A DNA stretch of 7,951 nucleotides from Prevotellaceae bacterium (GCA_031278135.1 JAITKY010000273.1:1-7951), one strand, 5' to 3'; positions 1 to 7,121 are shown, counted from the stretch's first letter. Notes: generated from the sequence alone by a model not told the origin. Program-made: numbers and translations.

Positions 1-432
1 CTCGCCTCGTCGCGAACACATACTCTGACGTACACCATTGCCAGCCGCTGCGTCAGCGAGCAGAAACGCAAGGTCTATCTCGAAATGCTGAAAAACGACA
101 GAATGCGTCCTTTGAGAGACACGATTGCGGTCTGCTACAAACACGCCGAAGCGTTGCATATCAATCAAATCTTCGGTATCGAAGCGAACGGCTCGTGGTG
201 GTATCCGCTGGAAATGGAAGACTACATATCCAAATCGACGTCTCCAATACACAGCGGCGCAGTGGTGATGAACGGCAAAGGTATCTACGAAGATAACAGC
301 ATACTTCTAAGTTCCTATCACGGCGTTAATGCCAAAACAGTGAAATTTACTTATACGACGGACAACAGCAGTTGTCTGAAAGGAAAATCGTACAGTGTAG
401 TGATTGTGCTGACGGAAGATATAACGAGGTAA
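1..432 (+). CDS. 3' fragment of an unrecognised protein
   Basis: The frame is open from the first base of the window and ends at TAA 430-432, so this is the last 143 codons of a longer gene. The internal ATG at 85 is not taken as the start because the same frame reads through it without a break from the window edge. The visible part begins with a basic, Thr/Arg-rich stretch, followed by a predicted amphipathic segment (around MLKNDRMRPLRDTI). Its C-terminal half is rich in Trp, Tyr and Ser, with GSWWYPLEMEDY and then alternating hydrophobic and polar residues that suggest beta strands up to the end (SYSVVIVLTED). I see no transmembrane segment, catalytic motif or sorting signal, and I do not recognise the family. 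It looks richer in GC than the large gene at 2240. It converges on the minus-strand gene ending at 512. That it is a real coding region is fairly sure; its function is unknown. Confidence 0.7.
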   Translation, partial: LASSRTHTLTYTIASRCVSEQKRKVYLEMLKNDRMRPLRDTIAVCYKHAEALHINQIFGIEANGSWWYPLEMEDYISKSTSPIHSGAVVMNGKGIYEDNSILLSSYHGVNAKTVKFTYTTDNSSCLKGKSYSVVIVLTEDITR

Positions 433-440
433 CTATGAAC

Positions 441-464
441 GATTAGTGATTAGTGATTAGTGAT
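441..464. repeat. Heptanucleotide tandem repeat, GATTAGT x3.4
   Basis: Three perfect head-to-tail copies of the 7-bp unit GATTAGT (441-461) are followed by a partial fourth (GAT). The array starts nine bases after the stop codon of the left-hand gene, between two convergent genes. Read in another register the unit is TTAGTGA, which differs at one position from the TTNRYAW pattern of the other 7-bp repeats here. No function is evident, and copy number could vary by slippage. Confidence 0.9.
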
Positions 465-483
465 GACCCGCCTGCGTCAGCTG

Positions 484-511
484 TTCATATTTCATATTTC
501 ATATTTCATAT
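484..511. repeat. Heptanucleotide tandem repeat, TTCATAT x4
   Basis: Four perfect head-to-tail copies of TTCATAT fill 484-511 and abut the stop codon (512-514 on the plus strand) of the minus-strand outer-membrane protein gene. The array therefore lies immediately 3' of that gene and would be transcribed into its 3' end. Only 19 bases separate it from the GATTAGT array. No hairpin with a T-tract was found here, so termination between the convergent genes is not explained by anything visible. Confidence 0.9.
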
Positions 512-2026
512 TTAATCGTCTATAGTCCAACCTAAAGTCAGTGCAAATCGTCTGTTTTTCAGATTTTCGGTGATTTTATTTGCGTCCTTGTAATGCGTAT
601 AATAATCGACAGTATTTGTTTGTATATAAGCCATATCGACATTGAACTGTTTGAATCGCCAGCCAATACCTGCGGAATATGTTCGGCGCGACAGGTCATA
701 TTCCTTATCCGGGCTTTGATTGAAGCGGTATCCTGCTCGCAGTGCGAAGTTTTTCATCCATATTTCGGCTCCAAAACGTAGATTGACAGTATTTTTGAAA
801 AATAGTTTAATATCGGAATTGAATATATTTGTTGGGTCGTATCCTGTCAATTTGATTCTCGAATAGTCCACATATTCGCAATCCATACTCACAAGTCCGA
901 ATTGTCCGAATACAAATGCAAGTGAGCCGGTAGCCTTGTACGGAGTTTTTATTCTTTCGACAAACAGATAATAATCTCCACCCGAACCAGACAGTAACGG
1001 TGCGTTCTCCGATTTATATTTAACCTCCATCGACGCCGAATACAAATTGTCCATAGCAGACGGATAATCAGAGTCTTCTTCCTGAGTCGAGTAAGGATAC
1101 ATCAAATAATCGGGCGAATGGAACGCCAAACCCAATCTTACCGTTTGAACGGGTTTATAGATAACCCCAATTTTGTAATTCAGTCCTAATCCTCTAATTT
1201 TAAGATTTGTATTATATGTCAGCCTGTCGAAATCGGAAATATTGTCTTCGTGGGCGTATTCACGGTAAACGACTTCCCGTCCATAGTTCAAAGTTGTCAT
1301 TCCTAATAAGATACCGGCAAAGAATTTATCGTTACAGTTGACGCCTATATCGATAGTTGTTTCACCCGACGACCCTTTTGTCAGGGAATTTATTTGCTGG
1401 TACACCCCACGGTCGTTCTTGTCCAGAACGTTAACGTATTTGCCCTTTTCTTTGTCCCAGTCGATAAGATACGTTCCATAAGCCATAACGACATCCCAGT
1501 CGAGAGGATTATAGTCGTAGAATGCTTCATAAGAACTGATATAGCTGGGAGCAAAAAAATCCTTGTCGTCATTTGCTTTCTCTGAAAAATAGTCGATTAT
1601 GGACAAGTCATTAAAAATGCTTTTGACAGCGGTACGCCGATTGAAATTCGTTTTTTTCAGGTATGATATCCCGATATTCCATTTAATCATGTCTTGATTT
1701 TCAACAACAATAACAGCGCCGAGGCTCGAAATTCCTGCACGGATACGCGAATTGTCCGTTTGAATTCCTGCAACGCTGGAATTATTGTAAATGTTGTTCA
1801 ATGAAGATGTGAACGATACATGAGATTTCCGGAAAACTGCCAGACCGGCAGGATTAACTCCGATACTCGAAATATCGCCTCCTAAAGCGCCAAACGCTCC
1901 GCCCATAGCTGCAAAACGGGCTGTTCCCTCATAATCCTGATACGAAACTTTCAATATATCATCAAACATTTGAGCATTAGATACAAACACGCAGCAAACA
2001 AATATACACGTAAAAATCTTTTTCAT
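512..2026 (-). CDS. FadL/OmpP1-family outer-membrane beta-barrel protein
   Basis: Predicted outer-membrane barrel of 504 residues, in the range usual for the FadL/OmpP1/TodX family, members of which carry hydrophobic compounds across the outer membrane. Bacteroidota members are often labelled hemin receptor, a name that proves no substrate. The chosen start (ATG at 2026 on the minus strand) gives a clean signal peptide, MKKIFTCIFVCCVFVSNA, with cleavage expected before Gln19. The upstream in-frame ATG at 2074 would add 16 residues ahead of it and would overlap the promoter motif. Residues about 34-61 hold the family hallmark: GTARFAAMGGAFGALGGD, then the NPAG motif. The rest alternates aromatic and polar residues as in beta strands, and the C-terminus (RRFALTLGWTIDD) looks like a final barrel strand. 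It is transcribed divergently from the T9SS cargo gene at 2240. PorV of the T9SS belongs to the same superfamily, but its N-terminal features are absent, so this is not called PorV. The substrate is unknown. Confidence 0.88.
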   Translation of the reverse strand: MKKIFTCIFVCCVFVSNAQMFDDILKVSYQDYEGTARFAAMGGAFGALGGDISSIGVNPAGLAVFRKSHVSFTSSLNNIYNNSSVAGIQTDNSRIRAGISSLGAVIVVENQDMIKWNIGISYLKKTNFNRRTAVKSIFNDLSIIDYFSEKANDDKDFFAPSYISSYEAFYDYNPLDWDVVMAYGTYLIDWDKEKGKYVNVLDKNDRGVYQQINSLTKGSSGETTIDIGVNCNDKFFAGILLGMTTLNYGREVVYREYAHEDNISDFDRLTYNTNLKIRGLGLNYKIGVIYKPVQTVRLGLAFHSPDYLMYPYSTQEEDSDYPSAMDNLYSASMEVKYKSENAPLLSGSGGDYYLFVERIKTPYKATGSLAFVFGQFGLVSMDCEYVDYSRIKLTGYDPTNIFNSDIKLFFKNTVNLRFGAEIWMKNFALRAGYRFNQSPDKEYDLSRRTYSAGIGWRFKQFNVDMAYIQTNTVDYYTHYKDANKITENLKNRRFALTLGWTIDD

Positions 2027-2042
2027 CGCACAAAAATTCTTT

Positions 2043-2063
2043 TTAACAATTAACAATTTGCAA
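2043..2063. repeat. Short heptanucleotide repeat, TTAACAA x2 plus TTTGCAA
   Basis: Two perfect copies of TTAACAA (2043-2056) are followed in the same 7-bp phase by the variant TTTGCAA (2057-2063). All three fit TTNRYAW. The array lies in the 5' leader and promoter of the minus-strand outer-membrane protein gene, and its last three bases (2061-2063) belong to the -7 motif of that gene. Confidence 0.6.
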
Positions 2064-2068
2064 ATGTA
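2061..2068 (-). promoter_or_regulatory. Bacteroidota -7 promoter element for the FadL-like gene
   Basis: The minus strand reads TACATTTG, an exact match to the Bacteroidota primary-sigma -7 consensus TAnnTTTG. It lies 35 bases upstream of the chosen ATG (2026), implying a leader of about 28-30 nt. No TTTG was found at the expected -33 distance, so recognition may be weak or assisted. The position favours the 2026 start over the in-frame ATG at 2074, which would lie upstream of the motif. Confidence 0.55.
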
Positions 2069-2214
2069 CAACAAATTTCCATACCTCGTGCCTCATACGT
2101 ATAAAAAAAATCGTAAGATTATATATATCAACAAAGTAAACTTCACCTTTGAACAAAATAATCTGATTTTGCATTATTTAACATAAAATAAAAGTTCTTT
2201 ATGAAAATATGCTA

Positions 2215-2222
2215 TATTTTTG
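2215..2222 (+). promoter_or_regulatory. Bacteroidota -7 promoter element for the T9SS cargo/porP-like operon
   Basis: TATTTTTG matches TAnnTTTG exactly and ends 17 bases before the ATG at 2240, so the transcript would start only about 10-13 nt ahead of the coding region. The -33 position lacks a clear TTTG. The surrounding 2070-2235 is strongly AT-rich and also holds an 8-bp palindrome, ATACGTAT, at 2095-2102; whether that is an operator cannot be told. Confidence 0.5.
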
Positions 2223-2239
2223 CGGCATAAAATATTTGA

Positions 2240-5200
2240 ATGATGCAGACAAAACTATTTTTTAGACTATTATTGGTTTTTATCTTTCTGGCTGGAAATC
2301 AGAATATACAAGCTCAGACTTGTGATGTTGAATTAGAATTTACAGTTGACGGCTCTCCGTGTGCGCAAGGCGGAAAAGCCAAAGTAACTATCACCCCGAA
2401 AGCGGGTGAAGGCGCGTCGTTAGATCTTTCGGAAAATACTTATGTGATTTCGAAAGGCGGGACGCTCTATAAGAAATTGTCCAATGGAAGCAATGTTGTC
2501 GAACTCCCTCCTGCCGACAATTATATCATATATTCAACCAATATATTATGTAACGGTCAGCCTGCCAATCTCATCGACTCCAACGGTTCCAAATTTAAAG
2601 TGACGCTGGGATTAAATATTACGAAAGCCGAATACAAACGGTGTTCTACATCTGACATTTACGTATCTGTCGCCGTTTTGGGAGGAACAGGACCATATGT
2701 GTACCGGCTTATCGCCAATGGAAACGAAATAGACAAAAAATCAAGTGCCGAAAAAGAAATTTCTTTTCCGGCAACAACAACATCCTCCGATTTGAAAATC
2801 GAAGTGATTGATGCCGGATGCGATGATAATACTGCTATCAAAAATCTGGCGACAAACTTCTATATTGGCTCGTCCATAATCGAAGGCGATAAAGCAGCCT
2901 GCGTGAACGAAACTATCGAATTATCAGTGAAAAACGAATATTCGGGCAGCAATTTTCGATGGACTAAAGGCAATACGGAGAAATCAACATCCCGCACACT
3001 GAAAATATCGAATATAACCGAAAAAGACGCCGGTGAATACATTTTTTCGATGAATTTCGAGGGATGCAGCAATGTATATACCGAAACGGTTAATATTGAG
3101 GTTGGTAATCCTCCGGCGCCGAAGGTCGAAACTGCATATATCTGTTTAAATTCGGGTGAAGTATCGTTAAGTAAATATGTGTTTGCAACTTCGAAAGCAT
3201 ACACTCTGGTATGGTATAAATCCGACAATTCGTTGATTGGAGAAACCGCTCCGATGTTTAATGCCAATGGTCTTCCGGGCACAAGCAAATATCTTGTAAG
3301 CCAGAAAAATTCGACGGGATGCGAAAGCCCTAAAGCCGAATTGACGGTTACTCTCGAAAATTTGCCGCCAAAAGCAGGCGAAAACAATATTATTTCCTGT
3401 ACATCAAATGATTCTAAGCCAAAAATCAGAGTTATAAATGCCGGCAGTTATACCTATAATTTATATACAGCCTATTCGGGCGGAGTGAAAATAGGTTCGG
3501 GGACTGCCGTAAGCGATACTGCTATTATAAAAACAACTCAGGATTTGACAGTTGGCAACAATTATTTTCTTGAAACTCAAAACGCTCACGGCTGTGTTTC
3601 GAGCGAACGAGCTATGATCCGTATATCGTTAAAAGAATCGTGGATACTGGGTCCGGAAAAAGTTTGTTTGGGCGATAATATTTCGTTATCAGCCGATTAT
3701 GCCGGTGGAACAGTTGTGTGGACAAAACCCGACAATTCTGTTTACACAGGCAAAACATTGAAGATCGACGATGCAACATTTGAAAATACAGGCGTTTACA
3801 GTCTGCTTATCGAAGATCCGGGTTTAGGCTGTATAATGAAGGACGACATCAAAGTGACTGTCACGCAACCTGCTCCTCCGAAAGTTGATAAGGATTCGTA
3901 CAGGTTTTATGAGAATGAAGCCGCTACGCCTCTGATTGCTACGCCGAAAACGGGTTGTACCTTGAAATGGTATTATCCGGAGGAAACGCTCCTTGAAGGG
4001 CAGGCGCCCACTCCTGCAACCAATAAAACAGGAACATTCGTTTACTATGTTTCTCAGGATTCGCTCGGTTGCGAAAGCCCTAAAGTCTCTGTTAAAGTGG
4101 TTGTTGGCGAGGTACCCGCGTCCGTGCCGGCATCCGACGTAAGTCTCTGTATTGCCGACAAGCCTGTTATAAATATCAACAACACTGTTCCGAACTATAA
4201 ATATACTGTATATTATAAGAATAACGTAATTGCTTCGGGAACAGGAAACGGCGCTGCAATATCCCTGACTTCCAGTGTTTCGGTTCCGGAAAATGGAGAG
4301 TTTGGACTCGAAGTGTCCGACACTTATAATGTCAGTTCGGAACGAATCAAAATAAATGTAATTTCGGTCAATAATCTGATTGATTTACAGAAATCTTCAA
4401 CTTCGGTTTGCGAAGGATCTACCGGAAAATTGATAGCAAACGATATAACCGATGCTGATTATGTGTGGACAACTCCAAATAACAGTGTAATAAACGGGCA
4501 ATCGATTTCGATAGTCGATGCAAGCAGCGCTGATGCAGGAATATATACGCTCTCCGTTACTGCTTCCGGATGCCCTGCCGCAACACAAACTGTCGAATTG
4601 AAAGTTGCAAGACCGGCAAAACCTTATGCAACAAAAGAAATATATTACTGCACCGGCGATAATGCTTCCAAACTGACAGCGACGCCTCTGGCAGGATATA
4701 AACTTGTATGGTTCGACGAATCGCAGGCACAACTCCCAGACGCACCGTCTCCAAATACTTCAACATCAGGAACGTCGGTGTATTATGTTGCGCAGGTATC
4801 GATATCCGATGCAAACTGTTCGAGCGACAAAGAAGAGGTAACGGTTATTGTCGATGACAAACCTGCCTCAGTAGTTTTAGAGCCTGTAAATGTTTGTTCT
4901 ACACTTGATAACACTCCTTCGCTGTCGATTCGCATACCTGCTTCGACCAAAGGATATATCTATAGTGTTTATACTCAGGAAACCGGCGGATCGCTCGCAG
5001 GACACGCCGCAAGCGCCGGCGACGGTTTGCCTGTGGTTATCACAATCAACGACAACGAAATAAGTTCGGGTAAAATCTATTATCTGGAAATAACGAACAA
5101 ATCGGGTTGTGTGTCGGACAGAACTCCGGTCGAGATAATCGTGACGGAAATAACTTTGTCGCCCAACACATTACCTTCATATCAGGTCGATGAATTTTAT

Positions 5201-5644
5201 GCGCAAAAATTGACAACAAACGTATCCAATCCGCAATATGCAATCGTGCAGGGATATTTACCTTTGGGATTTACTCTCTCTTCGACAGGCGATATTTCGG
5301 GAGTCGCTTCTTCGTATGCCGATCCTTCGGTGTTTACGGTCGAGGTAACAAACAGTCTGGGCTGTTCCATTCAGAAAGAATATACGTTAAAGAGCGAATT
5401 GCTTGTATCAAAGATGTTTTCTCCAAACGGCGACGGTATCAACGACGTGTTTATGAAAGGCTATAAAGTAGTTATATTCGACCGTCTCGGACGCCGACTA
5501 TCCGGCAGCGACGATGGCTGGGATGGTACATACAACGGTAAAGCTATGCCCGAAGATGTTTATTTTTATATAATTTACTATAAAGATAAAGATGGCAAAG
5601 AACAGAGTGTTATCAGTTATGTAACTTTAATTAAAACGATGTGA
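2240..5644 (+). CDS. T9SS-secreted repeat surface protein with type B (CHU_C) C-terminal domain
   Basis: Predicted large secreted or surface-displayed protein of 1134 residues. Residues 1-25 form a signal peptide (basic-aromatic start, hydrophobic LLLVFIFLAG, cleavage after IQA). Residues 26-210 are a beta-rich region including GGTGPYVYRL, resembling SprB-type repeats. Residues 211-464, 465-710 and 711-970 are three tandem super-repeats, each made of three Ig-like modules. Module one carries an invariant Trp and a DAGxY-like turn, module two xWYxx with YYVSQ and GCES, and module three a short Cys-bearing beta domain. Residues about 971-1052 look like a putative-Ig (He_PIG) domain, with LPLGFTLSSTGDISG. 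Residues 1057-1134 are the sorting domain of the gliding-motility C-terminal family (TIGR04131-like): FSPNGDGIND, then VVIFDRLGRR and GWDGTYNGKAMPEDVYFY. It is compact, lacking the usual insertion between the PNGDGIND loop and the IFDR strand. ATG also occurs at 2243; the choice changes one residue. No enzymatic domain is visible, so a stalk or adhesin role is inferred. Its stop overlaps the next gene by 4 nt. Confidence 0.9.
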   Translation: MMQTKLFFRLLLVFIFLAGNQNIQAQTCDVELEFTVDGSPCAQGGKAKVTITPKAGEGASLDLSENTYVISKGGTLYKKLSNGSNVVELPPADNYIIYSTNILCNGQPANLIDSNGSKFKVTLGLNITKAEYKRCSTSDIYVSVAVLGGTGPYVYRLIANGNEIDKKSSAEKEISFPATTTSSDLKIEVIDAGCDDNTAIKNLATNFYIGSSIIEGDKAACVNETIELSVKNEYSGSNFRWTKGNTEKSTSRTLKISNITEKDAGEYIFSMNFEGCSNVYTETVNIEVGNPPAPKVETAYICLNSGEVSLSKYVFATSKAYTLVWYKSDNSLIGETAPMFNANGLPGTSKYLVSQKNSTGCESPKAELTVTLENLPPKAGENNIISCTSNDSKPKIRVINAGSYTYNLYTAYSGGVKIGSGTAVSDTAIIKTTQDLTVGNNYFLETQNAHGCVSSERAMIRISLKESWILGPEKVCLGDNISLSADYAGGTVVWTKPDNSVYTGKTLKIDDATFENTGVYSLLIEDPGLGCIMKDDIKVTVTQPAPPKVDKDSYRFYENEAATPLIATPKTGCTLKWYYPEETLLEGQAPTPATNKTGTFVYYVSQDSLGCESPKVSVKVVVGEVPASVPASDVSLCIADKPVININNTVPNYKYTVYYKNNVIASGTGNGAAISLTSSVSVPENGEFGLEVSDTYNVSSERIKINVISVNNLIDLQKSSTSVCEGSTGKLIANDITDADYVWTTPNNSVINGQSISIVDASSADAGIYTLSVTASGCPAATQTVELKVARPAKPYATKEIYYCTGDNASKLTATPLAGYKLVWFDESQAQLPDAPSPNTSTSGTSVYYVAQVSISDANCSSDKEEVTVIVDDKPASVVLEPVNVCSTLDNTPSLSIRIPASTKGYIYSVYTQETGGSLAGHAASAGDGLPVVITINDNEISSGKIYYLEITNKSGCVSDRTPVEIIVTEITLSPNTLPSYQVDEFYAQKLTTNVSNPQYAIVQGYLPLGFTLSSTGDISGVASSYADPSVFTVEVTNSLGCSIQKEYTLKSELLVSKMFSPNGDGINDVFMKGYKVVIFDRLGRRLSGSDDGWDGTYNGKAMPEDVYFYIIYYKDKDGKEQSVISYVTLIKTM
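2870..5149 (+). repeat. Three coding super-repeats of about 250 codons
   Basis: The central part of the T9SS cargo gene consists of three tandem units: 2870-3631 (254 codons), 3632-4369 (246) and 4370-5149 (260). The units align by their order of modules and by recurring landmarks. An opening Cys followed by an acidic or Gly-rich loop is followed by Trp-Thr with NSV or similar. Next comes xxAPxP or similar before a YYVSQ-like strand and GCES or its equivalent, and a closing SSER or SDRT strand. Units one and two share the identical 16-mer TGCGAAAGCCCTAAAG at 3320-3335 and 4070-4085, exactly 750 bp apart. Elsewhere the DNA has diverged, so these are old duplications. Confidence 0.75.
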
Positions 5645-6594
5645 AATTGAAAAAGAAATATTTATTGTTTGCTGTTGTCTTTTCGATAAATACGGTTATT
5701 GCCGTTGCTCAAAGCGATTTCGATCTGACTCAAAAATGGTTTAACGAAACGCTTTATAATCCGGCAGCGGCGGGTAATAATTTTTCGACAGGTGTCTTTT
5801 TGCACACTCGACAACAATGGATCGGGGTTTCCGGAGCGCCTTCTACTCACGCCGGTACAGTCGATACATACGTCGAAGATTTGAGGTCGGGCTTCGGACT
5901 GACATTTGCCGCCGACAGGCTGGGCTCCGTAAGTAGTTACAGTACACGGCTTGCGTATGCGTTCTATATCCCTGTCGGAGAACAGGCCGTCCTGTCGCTG
6001 GGCTTGTCGGGCGGAGTTTTGTCCAGAAACAGAAGAATGTCCGGCGGCGGTTCCGAAGACCTCAACGACCCGTCGTTGATCTACGGAAATGTATCCGACT
6101 ATTCTCCAGATTTCGATTTCGGATTCGAATTTAAAGGACCTTTCAAACTCGGCGCATCAATCAGACATCTCGCCGCTCAACAACCAAAATATAATTTACC
6201 AAAACATTCAATAAATGTCTGGTCATATTTTTCGTCGCGTTTCAACCTTTCGGAAACGTTGAGCCTCGAACCTTTAATATCGGTATTGTACAACGAATCG
6301 TCGTACCGCGCCGAAGTGGGTACTTTGTTTTATTTCTTCAAAACCGAAAATCGAAATACTTACAGCGACCGATTTTGGCTGGGAGCATTATACCGTACAG
6401 GAAATAGTTTTGCCTTGCTTGCCGGTGTAAACTTGACACCAAAAATACGCCTGGGATATTCGTTCGACTATGCAACCGGCGATCTGTCGTCTATTGCCAA
6501 AGGCGGTAGTCACGAGTTATTCCTCTCATTCTACCTTAACCGGATTTTCTACAAAGACGAAACTTGTCCAGCATACAGAGGATATAGAAAATGA
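5641..6594 (+). CDS. PorP/SprF-family type IX secretion membrane protein
   Basis: Predicted outer-membrane barrel of 317 residues, matching the PorP/SprF family in length and motifs. Members pair with T9SS substrates bearing type B sorting domains; SprF, for example, is needed for SprB display in Flavobacterium johnsoniae. The signal peptide is MKLKKKYLLFAVVFSINTV followed by IAVA, with cleavage expected before Gln24. Residues 38-46 give the family signature LYNPAAAGN, followed by RQQWIG and then GFGLTFAADRLG. The remainder consists of amphipathic strands, and the protein ends with the short Cys-Pro tail (DETCPAYRG) usual in the family. The start is GTG, in the overlap GTGA with the stop of the preceding gene. 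No in-frame ATG would keep the signal peptide. The overlap implies one transcript and translational coupling with the cargo gene. Because it follows a cargo, it is more likely a dedicated partner than the core PorP of the machinery. A decayed transposase begins within about 10 bp of its stop. Confidence 0.9.
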   Translation: MKLKKKYLLFAVVFSINTVIAVAQSDFDLTQKWFNETLYNPAAAGNNFSTGVFLHTRQQWIGVSGAPSTHAGTVDTYVEDLRSGFGLTFAADRLGSVSSYSTRLAYAFYIPVGEQAVLSLGLSGGVLSRNRRMSGGGSEDLNDPSLIYGNVSDYSPDFDFGFEFKGPFKLGASIRHLAAQQPKYNLPKHSINVWSYFSSRFNLSETLSLEPLISVLYNESSYRAEVGTLFYFFKTENRNTYSDRFWLGALYRTGNSFALLAGVNLTPKIRLGYSFDYATGDLSSIAKGGSHELFLSFYLNRIFYKDETCPAYRGYRK

Positions 6595-6602
6595 ATATGT
6601 AG

Positions 6603-7066
6603 CAGATAACGGAAAAAGTTATCCTGTCTTATGGTCATAGAAAAGAACGTCAATGGCGTCATTTGGATTTGTGGCAATGCATGACTTGTCTTGTAGCAGA
6701 ACTACCACGATATAATATAACGATAATACAGGTAATTTTAAGACAGTATTCGTTACATGGGCAAGAATACGAGCGCATGACAATAATGCATGAAAAAAAC
6801 GATAAACGCATTATTATTAACAAAAAGTCAGAGTAAAACGGCTCATTTATTGCGTATTAGTTTTGACCAAGTACACAAGGTAATATATAGAGCAATAAAA
6901 CATGGAATATCTCGACGTTCTACAAAAGAATAGAGGGCGCGCGTAGCGAATAAAGTATAGATGAACTGTGTCAAACGGCACTTACAGAGCAACAAAGAAA
7001 AGATGTGATAACCGTTTGTACAGGTATGTGGCAACCGATTTGTAAGCGTATCGAAAAATTTTTACA
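6603..7066 (+). pseudogene. Decayed ISL3-family transposase remnant
   Basis: No intact gene lies between 6595 and 7233, but pieces of one ISL3-type transposase appear in order. From 6603 (frame of 6603), the reading contains HRKERQWRHLDLWQ, then LVAELPRY and RQYSLHGQEYERMTI. This corresponds to the family's N-terminal region (HDHR..RxWRHL...PR). At the A7 run 6793-6799 the reading moves to the frame of 6790, giving LLLTKSQSKTAHLLRISF, then DQVHKVIYRAIKHGISRR, the helix-turn-helix region, until TAG 6931-6933. From 6933 the first frame resumes with EGARSE, stop TAA 6951-6953, then SIDELCQTALTEQQRKDV and VCTGMWQPICKRIEKFL. The stretch with the IDEK motif (first catalytic Asp) is missing, some 25-30 codons. 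The second catalytic site, normally DMW, reads GMW, and everything after about 7066 is gone. Intact relatives have roughly 400 residues, so this copy cannot make an active enzyme. Terminal inverted repeats were not found. Confidence 0.8.
6605..6623 (+). terminator. Possible hairpin terminator after the porP-like gene
   Basis: GATAAC and GTTATC form a perfect 6-bp stem around a 7-base purine loop. The stem can be lengthened to CAG...CTG with one bulged base, and it starts 10 bases after the TGA of the PorP/SprF-like gene. There is no T-tract after it and the stem is AT-rich, so it is weak. The same bases read in frame into the ISL3 transposase remnant, so the symmetry could be accidental. Confidence 0.25.
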
Positions 7067-7100
7067 TCTAATAATCAGTGAAATAGCAAATAATTTATAG

Positions 7101-7121
7101 TTCACAATTTGCAATTCATAA
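7101..7121. repeat. Degenerate heptanucleotide repeat TTCACAA-TTTGCAA-TTCATAA
   Basis: Three 7-bp units lie head to tail in strict phase, each fitting TTNRYAW. The middle unit, TTTGCAA, is identical to the last unit of the array at 2057-2063. The preceding seven bases (TTTATAG) and following seven (all T) extend the phase weakly. The array supplies the -33 TTTG of the rplY promoter. Confidence 0.55.

Noticed and set aside
48..481. The 10-mer CTGCGTCAGC present at 48-57 and 472-481
   Set aside because: One copy lies in coding sequence and one in the intergenic spacer, with no similarity in the flanks; this is most likely chance.
512..2026. Calling the FadL-like gene PorV, because it neighbours a T9SS cargo
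   Set aside because: It has the OmpP1/FadL N-terminal motif (GTARFAAMGGAFGALGGD, NPAG) typical of the so-called hemin receptor group and lacks the PorV N-terminal features. It is also on the opposite strand.
2027..2074. Extending the FadL-like gene to the upstream in-frame ATG at 2074
   Set aside because: The extra 16 residues precede a perfect signal peptide, and the codon would lie upstream of the -7 promoter motif at 2061-2068.
2860..3387. A 175-codon open frame on the minus strand within the large cargo gene
   Set aside because: It lies wholly inside a strongly supported coding region with continuous domain structure, and its own translation shows no recognisable motif. It is a shadow frame.
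6843..7034. A 63-codon minus-strand open frame in the gap before rplY
   Set aside because: It is antisense to the ISL3 transposase remnant, whose plus-strand translation has family motifs; the minus-strand product has none.
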